Below the pieces are notes generated by a model, which worked only from the letters and a program-made list of their open reading frames with translations, searched no databases and was not told where the DNA came from. The translations under genes were made by a program, and so were the position numbers. A DNA stretch of 64,000 bases from Halobellus sp. MBLA0158 (GTDB taxonomy: Archaea > Halobacteriota > Halobacteria > Halobacteriales > Haloferacaceae): NCBI RefSeq assembly GCF_041477585.1, contig NZ_JBGNYA010000001.1, positions 1,426,001-1,490,000 of the forward strand, read 5' to 3'. This document shows, piece by piece, positions 57,905 to 64,000 of the stretch. The stretch's first letter is position 1; each line of letters begins with the position of its first letter.

Positions 57905-59425
57905 CTATCCCTTGATGTTGCAGACGGGGTACGTGCGCGCCACCTTGTCGCCGATGCCGAGTTCGTCCGAGACGCGGACCACCTCGTCGACGTCCTTGTA
58001 GACGCCGGGGGCCTCCTCGGCCACGGTCGCGCCCGACTGGGCCTTCACGTAGATCTTCTCCTGGTCGCGGAGCTCGTCCTGGACGGTCTCGCCCCAGAAC
58101 TCGTTTTTCGCCTGCGTGCGGCTCATCGTCCGTCCGGCGCCGTGAGCCGTCGAGCCGAAGGACAGTTCGAGCGAGCGCTCGCCGCCGCGCAGGACGTACG
58201 AGCCCGCGCCCATACTGCCCGGGATGATGATCGGCTGGCCGACGTCCCGATACGCCTTCGGGACCTCCGGCCGCCCGGCCGGGAACGCGCGCGTCGCGCC
58301 CTTGCGGTGGACGTAGAGCTCCCGCTCTGCGGTGTCGACGGCGTCGCCGACGGCCGTCGGCTGGCCGCGCTCGTTGACGGGGACCTCGTGGACCTCCCGC
58401 TTGCCGATGTTGTGGGCGACGTCGTAGAGGAGTTCCATCTCCATCGCCTCCCAGTCGCGGTCGAAGACGCGCTCGAACACCCGGCGCGTCCGGTGCATGA
58501 TCAGCTGTCGGTTCACCCACGCGAAGTTGATCGCCGCACACATCGCGCCGTAGTACTCCTCGGCCAGCGCGGAGCCGGCCGGGGCGGCGGCCAGTTCCTT
58601 GTCCGGCAGCGACTCCAGGAGGTCGCCGTGGGTCTCTTCGATCCGACGGAGGTAGTCCGAGCAGATCTGGTGGCCCAGCCCGCGGGACCCGCAGTGGATG
58701 AGGACGACGATCTGGTCCGGTTCGAGTCCGAACGCCTCGGCGACGTCCGGCCGGTAGACGTCGGTGACGCGCTGCACTTCGAGGAAGTGGTTCCCGGAGC
58801 CGAGGCTCCCGATCTGATTTTTGCCCCGGTCTTTGGCCTTCTGGGAGACGGCCTCGGGGTCGGCGTCGTGGCGCATCCCCTCGTCCTCGCAGTGTGCGAG
58901 GTCGTCCGCGACGGCGTAGCCGTGTTCGAGCGCCCAGTCGACGCCGCGGGCGAGGATGGCCTCGATCGTCTCGCGGTCGCCCTCGACGATCCCGCCGCCG
59001 CCGAGCCCCGAGGGCACGTTCGCGAACAGGGACTCGACGAGCTCTTCCTCCCGGCCCTCGACGTCGTCGTAGGTGAGGTTCGTCCGCATCATCCGGACGC
59101 CGCAGTTGATGTCGTAGCCGATCCCGCCGGGCGAGATGCAGCCGGTCTCGGCGTCCGTCGCGGCGACGCCGCCGACGGGGAAGCCGTACCCCTGGTGGCC
59201 GTCCGGCATGCAGATCGCCCGGCCGACGACCCCCGGGAGGTGCGTCGCGTTCCGGAGCTGCTGGAGCGTCTTGTCGTCGGCGATCTGTTCGAGCAACTGC
59301 TCGCTCGCGAACACCCGCGCGGGGGCGTTCATCCTCCCCTCGCGTGGGATCTCCCAGACGTTCTCGCGGACGCGTTCGAGCCGGACGTCGCCGAAGGTAC
59401 GAACGTCGTCGCCGTCGTGAGTCAT
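57905..59425 (-). CDS. rtcB: RNA-splicing ligase RtcB
   Basis: A 506-residue RtcB, the GTP/Mn-dependent ligase that joins tRNA exon halves (2',3'-cyclic phosphate to 5'-OH). Metal-binding Cys108 is in GIGYDINCGVR, and the His that forms the GMP adduct is His428 in STAHGAGRTMSR. Other core motifs are CMPDGHQGYGFPVGG, GSLGSGNHFLEVQ and IHCGSRGLGHQI. The C terminus YPVCNIKG is canonical. No intein interrupts it, unlike in some archaea. The start fits the family length. Confidence 0.97.
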   Translation of the reverse strand: MTHDGDDVRTFGDVRLERVRENVWEIPREGRMNAPARVFASEQLLEQIADDKTLQQLRNATHLPGVVGRAICMPDGHQGYGFPVGGVAATDAETGCISPGGIGYDINCGVRMMRTNLTYDDVEGREEELVESLFANVPSGLGGGGIVEGDRETIEAILARGVDWALEHGYAVADDLAHCEDEGMRHDADPEAVSQKAKDRGKNQIGSLGSGNHFLEVQRVTDVYRPDVAEAFGLEPDQIVVLIHCGSRGLGHQICSDYLRRIEETHGDLLESLPDKELAAAPAGSALAEEYYGAMCAAINFAWVNRQLIMHRTRRVFERVFDRDWEAMEMELLYDVAHNIGKREVHEVPVNERGQPTAVGDAVDTAERELYVHRKGATRAFPAGRPEVPKAYRDVGQPIIIPGSMGAGSYVLRGGERSLELSFGSTAHGAGRTMSRTQAKNEFWGETVQDELRDQEKIYVKAQSGATVAEEAPGVYKDVDEVVRVSDELGIGDKVARTYPVCNIKG

Positions 59426-59506
59426 ACGCGTGAGAAAGACAGCCCGGGAGGAAAGCGTTCTCCTCGACGGTCGCCCGCCCGGTCTGGCGCCGACAGCGCT
59501 ACGGGA

Positions 59507-59953
59507 TTACTCCTGGTAGGCGATCCGGACCTGCTCCCACTTGTTCTTCGATTCGAGGTGGTCCTGGAGCGCGTCCGCGTAGGCCTGGGTGAGCCGCTCG
59601 GCGGCGTCCAGCCGCTCCTGGTCGTTGCCGCCCGTCCCGTTCCCGAGGCCGAGCGCGCCCTTCAGCGAGTCGACGATGCCGGCACCGGAGTCCGAGTCCT
59701 CGCCGGGCGCGCCGCCCATCTGCGCCATCTGGGAGCGGACGTTGTCGAGCTCGGGCATAATCTGCGGGAGCTTCTCCGTGTCCGCGACGATCCGCGCCCG
59801 CTCAGGGTCGTCGGCGTGTTCGATCTCCAGTTCCGTCGCCGTCATGATGAGTCCCCACTCCTGACTCGTGAACCGCGAGTTCTCCACGCGGTCGTTGAAC
59901 TCCCGATCGACAGTCATCCGGTCTCCGACGATGCTGTCGGTCCAGTCTGCCAT
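59507..59953 (-). CDS. DUF5799 family haloarchaeal protein
   Basis: A 148-residue acidic protein beginning MADWTDSIVGDRMTVDREFNDRVE in part. SRFTSQEWGLIMTATELEIEHADDPERARIVADT is the conserved core. A Gly/Asp-rich linker precedes a C-terminal helix LTQAYADALQDHLESKNKWEQV. The order matches the haloarchaeal DUF5799 family. Function unknown. It lies upstream of rtcB on the same strand with an 81-bp gap. Confidence 0.85.
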   Translation of the reverse strand: MADWTDSIVGDRMTVDREFNDRVENSRFTSQEWGLIMTATELEIEHADDPERARIVADTEKLPQIMPELDNVRSQMAQMGGAPGEDSDSGAGIVDSLKGALGLGNGTGGNDQERLDAAERLTQAYADALQDHLESKNKWEQVRIAYQE

Positions 59954-60062
59954 ACCCCGCTGTAAGACACACCCGGGTTTGAGCGTTTCCCTGGCCGCGC
60001 GGCCGAGCCGACGCGGATTCGATCGGAGGTGCGTTTTTACCGCCGGCCGACGGCGTTGTGGT

Positions 60063-61346
60063 ATGGACCGGTACGACCTCCTGTATCGCCTCTACGAGGA
60101 CTACGAGACCGACACGCTCTACGATCTCCAGAACTTCGTCGACCTCTTTCCGCCCGTCGACTCCCGCGTCGCGCTCGGGTACTGGCAGGACGCCAGCGAC
60201 GACCTCACAGAGCGGAAAGCCGACGTCTCGGAGGCCTTCGCCGCCGGCGAGACGATGGCCGAGATCGCCGCGCACGCGACTCGCGAGCAGACCTTCACCG
60301 CGCTCGATCTCTACGCCGAGTACGGCCGCGCGGTGAACGCGCTCGTCCTCGACGTCGACGAGACGCTCCGCTCTGCCGGCCGGACGGACAACGAGATCCC
60401 CCGCGAGACGCTGCACCTCCTCACCGAACTCCACGAGTCGGGCGTCCCGATCGTGATCTGCACCGGCCAGACCCTCGAAAACGTGAAGGGATTTATGATC
60501 CAGGGGCTCGGCACCGAACTGGTCCACTCGGGGTCGTTCAGCATCGTCTACGAGGCCGGGACCGGGGTGTTCACGCCCGGCCACGGCTCCGACACGAAGC
60601 GGCTCCTCTACGAGTCGCTCGACGACGAGATCCGGGACGTCTTCGCCCGCGTCCGCTCGCGCGTCCTCACGGGGGCGGACGCCGAACTCCGCCGCTCGGC
60701 CCACCTCCAGGGCAACGAGTTCAACGTCACGCTCAAGCCGAACTTCGACGTCGGCAGCGACGCGGCCGCCGAGGTCATCGACGCGGGGCTCGTCCACCTC
60801 GTCGACCTCCTCGGGGGCGCCGTCGTCGAGAGCGTCGAGGGTGTCGGCGACGTCGGGATCGAGACGCGGGACGGCGACCGCGAGGGTCCGGCCGACTCCG
60901 CCGACTGGGCCCGGGCGTACTACGCCGACGCCGACCCGGAGATCGACGCGGTGCTCGCGCGTGAAGACGCCGCGCCGACCTGCGGGGTCGAGGCGATCCC
61001 CGAGGCCGTGCGCGATCGGTTCGATCGGATCGACGTGGCGTACTACCACGCCGACGCCGCCGAGATCGGCTCGCTCGACCTCGACAAGCCCACGGGCGTC
61101 CGCGAGGCGCTCGACGTCCTGGGGATCGACGACCCGTTCGTGCTCGTGATGGGCGACAGCAAGTCCGACCTCCGCGTGATGGAGTGGGCCGACGAGGCCG
61201 ACGCCGGCGTCGCCGCCGCGCCCGAACACGCCTCGGCGTCGGTGCTCGACCACGTCCGCGACACCGACGACCTGGTGTACGGCCCCGGCGACGCGGGCTC
61301 TGTGCTCCGCATCGTCTCCGTGCTGAATCGCCTGGCCGAGTGGTGA
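60063..61346 (+). CDS. HAD superfamily hydrolase
   Basis: A 427-residue protein. The helical N-terminal 90 residues precede HAD motif I (VLDVDETLRSAG, nucleophile and acid Asp), motif II (VICTGQT), and motifs III/IV (LDKPTG with Lys, then VMGDSKSDLRVM with the acidic pair). A central insert includes HLQGNEFNVTLKPNFDVGSD. It is a Cof-type/MPGP-like phosphatase arrangement. Substrate unknown. The gene stands 70 bp upstream of gad on the same strand, which might hint at a sugar-phosphate substrate. Confidence 0.87.
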   Translation: MDRYDLLYRLYEDYETDTLYDLQNFVDLFPPVDSRVALGYWQDASDDLTERKADVSEAFAAGETMAEIAAHATREQTFTALDLYAEYGRAVNALVLDVDETLRSAGRTDNEIPRETLHLLTELHESGVPIVICTGQTLENVKGFMIQGLGTELVHSGSFSIVYEAGTGVFTPGHGSDTKRLLYESLDDEIRDVFARVRSRVLTGADAELRRSAHLQGNEFNVTLKPNFDVGSDAAAEVIDAGLVHLVDLLGGAVVESVEGVGDVGIETRDGDREGPADSADWARAYYADADPEIDAVLAREDAAPTCGVEAIPEAVRDRFDRIDVAYYHADAAEIGSLDLDKPTGVREALDVLGIDDPFVLVMGDSKSDLRVMEWADEADAGVAAAPEHASASVLDHVRDTDDLVYGPGDAGSVLRIVSVLNRLAEW

Positions 61347-61415
61347 GCGCCGACGGAATCGGGGGTCGATCGCGGTTCTCCAAAGATTTACCTCCTATCG
61401 AGTAAATCACGCGGT

Positions 61416-62654
61416 ATGGGAATCGACTACGCCGACTTACACGACCCGAACGCGGAGTACACGATGCGGGAGCTCTCCGCGGAGACCATGGGCGCGACGG
61501 CCGAGCGGGGCGGCGGCCGGGACGTCGAGATCACGGACGTCCAGACCACGATGATCGACGGCAACTTCCCGTGGACCCTGGTGCGCGTCTACACCGACGC
61601 GGGCGTCGTCGGCACCGGCGAGGCCTACTGGGGCGCGGGCGTCCCCGAGCTCGTCGAGCGGATGAAGCCGATGATCGTCGGGGAGAACCCCCTCGACATC
61701 GACCGGCTGTACGAGCACCTGATCCAGAAGATGTCCGGCGAGGGAAGCGTCGAGGGCGTCACCGTGACGGCGATCTCGGGCATCGAGGTCGCGCTCCACG
61801 ACCTCGCGGGGAAGATCCTCGACCTCCCGGCGTATCAACTGCTGGGCGGGAAGTACCGCGACGAGGTGCGGGTCTACTGCGACTGCCACACCGAAGAGGA
61901 GGCCGACCCCGAGGCCTGCGCCGACGAGGCCGAACGCGTCGTCGAGGAACTGGGCTACGACGCCCTGAAGTTCGACCTCGACGTGCCCTCCGGGCTGGAG
62001 AAGGACCGCGCGAACCGCCACCTCCGACCCGGTGAGATCCGCCACAAGGCCGAGATCGTAGAGCGGGTCACAGAGCGCGTAAAGGACCGCGCGGACGTCG
62101 CCTTCGACTGTCACTGGACCTTCTCGGGCGGGTCGGCCAAGCGCCTCGCCGCCGAGATCGAGGAGTACGACGTCTGGTGGCTCGAAGACCCCGTGCCGCC
62201 GGAGAACCTCGACGTCCAGGAGGAAGTCACGAAGTCGACGACGACGCCGATCGCCGTCGGCGAGAACCGCTACCGAGTCACAGAAGAGCGCCGCCTCATC
62301 GAGAATCAGGCGGTCGACATCGTCGCGCCGGACCTCCCGAAGGTCGGCGGGATGCGCGAGACGCGGAAGATCGCCGACGTCGCCAATCAGTACTACGTCC
62401 CCGTCGCGATGCACAACGTCGCCTCGCCCGTCGCGACGATGGCCGCCGTCCACGTCGGCGCCGCGATCCCGAACGCGCTGGCGGTCGAGTACCACTCCTA
62501 CGAACTGGGGTGGTGGGAGGACCTCGTCGAGGAGGACGTCATCGAGGATGGCTCGATCGCCGTCCCCGAAGAGCCCGGCCTCGGCGTCACGCTCGATATG
62601 GACGCCGTCGAGGCGCATATGGTCGACGGGGAAGAGCTGTTCGACGCAGCGTAG
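61416..62654 (+). CDS. gad: D-gluconate/galactonate dehydratase (enolase superfamily)
   Basis: A 412-residue enolase-superfamily dehydratase whose N terminus (DLHDPNAEYTMRELSAETMG) and core closely resemble the characterised haloarchaeal gluconate dehydratase of the semiphosphorylative Entner-Doudoroff pathway. Catalytic-region motifs are ALKFDLDVPSG, VAFDCHWTF (metal Asp), WWLEDPVPPEN (metal Glu), PIAVGENRYR (metal Glu) and PVAMHNVASP with the general His. It converts gluconate to 2-keto-3-deoxygluconate in glucose catabolism. A candidate KD(P)G aldolase of the DHDPS family is at 28.7 kb. Confidence 0.93.
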   Translation: MGIDYADLHDPNAEYTMRELSAETMGATAERGGGRDVEITDVQTTMIDGNFPWTLVRVYTDAGVVGTGEAYWGAGVPELVERMKPMIVGENPLDIDRLYEHLIQKMSGEGSVEGVTVTAISGIEVALHDLAGKILDLPAYQLLGGKYRDEVRVYCDCHTEEEADPEACADEAERVVEELGYDALKFDLDVPSGLEKDRANRHLRPGEIRHKAEIVERVTERVKDRADVAFDCHWTFSGGSAKRLAAEIEEYDVWWLEDPVPPENLDVQEEVTKSTTTPIAVGENRYRVTEERRLIENQAVDIVAPDLPKVGGMRETRKIADVANQYYVPVAMHNVASPVATMAAVHVGAAIPNALAVEYHSYELGWWEDLVEEDVIEDGSIAVPEEPGLGVTLDMDAVEAHMVDGEELFDAA

Positions 62655-62709
62655 CTTCGTCGTGCTCGCCGGACCTTGTCCGGCGGCGTTCGACGCAGCC
62701 TAAAGCCAG

Positions 62710-63354
62710 TCACTCCTCGACGTCGGGATCGATCTCCAGCGACCGCAGCGCGTCGGCGGTGTCGTCGCCGGCGACCCGGATCGTGTAGCCCGCGACCATC
62801 CGCACGGTCTCCCAGTCTTCGTCGCCCGCGCACCGATCGTCCAAGAGCGCCAGCCCCTCGTCCAGCACCGCGGCTGTCTCCGCGCGGAGGTCCCGGAAGA
62901 GGTCGGCACGGCGGGCCGCGACGTCGCCGTCGCGGCCTTCGAAGAAGGCGATCAGCCGCCCGTGCGTCCGGAGCGTGACGAGCGGGCGGCCGACCATCCC
63001 GCCCGCGATCCGCTGGACCGTGGCGTCGCGGCCGCGGAGGTACGCGTGCATCGGTCCGGCTCCGCCGTCGTCGGGCGCCCAGCCGTCGAGTTCGGCGGCG
63101 ACCCGCTCGCGGTGGTCGTGCTCCTGGTCGACGACGGACTCGAAGGCGGCGCGCGCTTCGGCGTCCGACTCGTCGGCGACCCACGCCCGAAAGGTCTCGC
63201 GGGCGGCGTGTTCGCTCTCGGCGGCGGCGTCCAAGAGCGGTTCCGGCGCGGGGTCGCCGCCGGCCGCGGCACGGAGAAACCGCGGCGATCCGAGGAGCGA
63301 CAGCGACGCCGACTCGTCGGTTTCGAGCCGGCCGCGGAGCGTCTCGCCGTCCAT
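62710..63354 (-). CDS. Ferritin-like/rubrerythrin-like helical protein
   Basis: A 214-residue, almost fully helical acidic protein. Glu/His clusters AAESEHAARETF, then VVDQEHDHRERV (E-x2-H and EHDH), resemble di-iron sites of rubrerythrin-like four-helix bundles. Later helices include GMVGRPLVTLRTHGRLIAFFEGR. The di-iron role is inferred from these patterns only; many haloarchaeal members have no known function. Convergent with gad. Confidence 0.6.
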   Translation of the reverse strand: MDGETLRGRLETDESASLSLLGSPRFLRAAAGGDPAPEPLLDAAAESEHAARETFRAWVADESDAEARAAFESVVDQEHDHRERVAAELDGWAPDDGGAGPMHAYLRGRDATVQRIAGGMVGRPLVTLRTHGRLIAFFEGRDGDVAARRADLFRDLRAETAAVLDEGLALLDDRCAGDEDWETVRMVAGYTIRVAGDDTADALRSLEIDPDVEE

Positions 63355-63473
63355 ACCCGAGCTTCCAGCCGAATTTACGTAACCGTTGCCGTCCGCGATT
63401 CGCGGGCCGTCCGGTATCAGCGCTGATAGCGGGGAGATAACAGTCTTATGGCCGACACGCCCCCGTTCTGGTA

Positions 63474-64000
63474 ATGAGCGGAGACAGCGTCGCTGTGACC
63501 GACGAGGACCGATCTCTCGTCGACGGCCGCAGGCTACTCGAGGATCTGGACATCGACCGCGAGGAGATGGAGTGGCGGAAGTCGTTCGTCCGCCTGGACG
63601 AGGCGGACAGAGAGCGGATGCGGGACCTGGAGCCGACGTTCGACGCCGTCGCCGACGACATCGTCGAGGATTTCTACGACCACCTGACGGGCGATCCCGC
63701 CTCGAACGAGATCTTCGGTCGCTCCTCCAAGGGAATGCAGCGGCTGAAGGCGGACCAGGCGGCCTACCTGCGATCGCTCGCCGACGGCGAGTACGGCGAG
63801 GACTACTTCGCCCGCCGCGCGCGGGTCGGAAAGCTCCACGAGATGCTCGATCTCGGGCCGAAGTTCTACCTTGGCGCGTACAGCATCTACTACGACGGAC
63901 TGCTCGATGCGATCGGCGAGGAGGTGAAATCCGAGTTCGCCGGCGCGGCGCGCGACGCAGACGGGCGCGGGTCCGGTGGAGACGCGGCCGACGGCCGATC
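63474..64000 (+). CDS. Globin-coupled sensor (HemAT/protoglobin-like), N-terminal part
   Basis: The gene starts at 63,474 and continues past the window edge; 175 residues are visible. They form a globin-coupled-sensor domain: EEMEWRKSFVRLDEADRERM as the A helix region, FYDHLTGDPASNEIFG, and RVGKLHEMLDLGPKFYLGAY, where His122 is the expected proximal haem ligand (HemAT uses His123). After about residue 150 the sequence is acidic and Gly-rich and likely leads to a signalling domain, for example a chemotaxis transducer. It should sense O2 or another gas. Confidence 0.88.
   Translation, partial: MSGDSVAVTDEDRSLVDGRRLLEDLDIDREEMEWRKSFVRLDEADRERMRDLEPTFDAVADDIVEDFYDHLTGDPASNEIFGRSSKGMQRLKADQAAYLRSLADGEYGEDYFARRARVGKLHEMLDLGPKFYLGAYSIYYDGLLDAIGEEVKSEFAGAARDADGRGSGGDAADGR

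Noticed and set aside
57905-59425. Possible intein in RtcB
   Set aside because: Archaeal rtcB genes sometimes contain inteins, but this one is 506 residues with continuous family motifs and no intein blocks.

Overview
The window is from a halophilic archaeon (class Halobacteria). The evidence is high GC, very acidic proteins, Tat-dependent lipoproteins, haloarchaeal small zinc-finger proteins, TATA boxes 20-30 bp before start codons, and archaeal information-processing genes (GatE, pelota, RqcH, FEN1, RtcB, TrmJ). No rRNA, tRNA, CRISPR array or intact insertion sequence was recognised.

0-7.6 kb is a catabolic cluster. An SDR dehydrogenase and a partial Ldh-type dehydrogenase lie divergent from an IclR regulator, across a control region with three TCCAAC-N3-GTTGGA palindromes. 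A second IclR regulator is divergent from an amidohydrolase/decarboxylase-like enzyme, a Rieske protein, an extradiol (VOC) dioxygenase and a Tat-lipoprotein binding protein of the branched-chain amino acid/aromatic type. Together they suggest ring cleavage of an aromatic acid. A 350-bp AT-rich gap follows.

8-12.9 kb holds an iron-siderophore binding lipoprotein behind two DtxR/Idr-like palindromes, a Gfo/Idh/MocA sugar dehydrogenase, an aldo/keto reductase, and a membrane histidine kinase with an intact-looking LOV photosensor domain.

12.9-27.7 kb looks like a complete 6-deoxyhexose (L-rhamnose-like) oxidative pathway. It contains a FAH-family hydrolase, an IclR regulator, an LLM (F420/flavin) oxidoreductase, an RhmD-like acid-sugar dehydratase, a zinc dehydrogenase, a complete CUT1 ABC sugar importer, LutC and a LutB-LutA fusion for lactate oxidation, an amidohydrolase lactonase, an RhaM-type mutarotase and an SDR dehydrogenase. 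The predicted end products are pyruvate and lactate, with lactate oxidised by the Lut proteins. An AT-rich, gene-free stretch (27.7-28.7 kb) with three TTCCGG-N5-CCGGAA palindromes closes this accessory half.

28.7-64 kb is mostly core chromosome: a DHDPS-family aldolase, DJ-1/PfpI, MscS, methyltransferases, gatE, a rhodanese/JAMM pair, a chemotaxis transducer, an HtpX-like protease, trmJ, rqcH and pelA (ribosome rescue), an MFS carrier, fen, an AI-2E-family permease, a PadR regulator, rtcB, a HAD hydrolase, gluconate dehydratase (gad) and the start of a globin-coupled sensor. Two ~85-bp near-palindromic repeats in opposite orientation flank 50.6-55.8 kb, each starting exactly at a stop codon in a convergent intergenic region. 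Structured intergenic segments before the zinc-ribbon gene (56.4 kb) and beside rtcB (57.7-57.9 kb) may encode RNAs or control elements.
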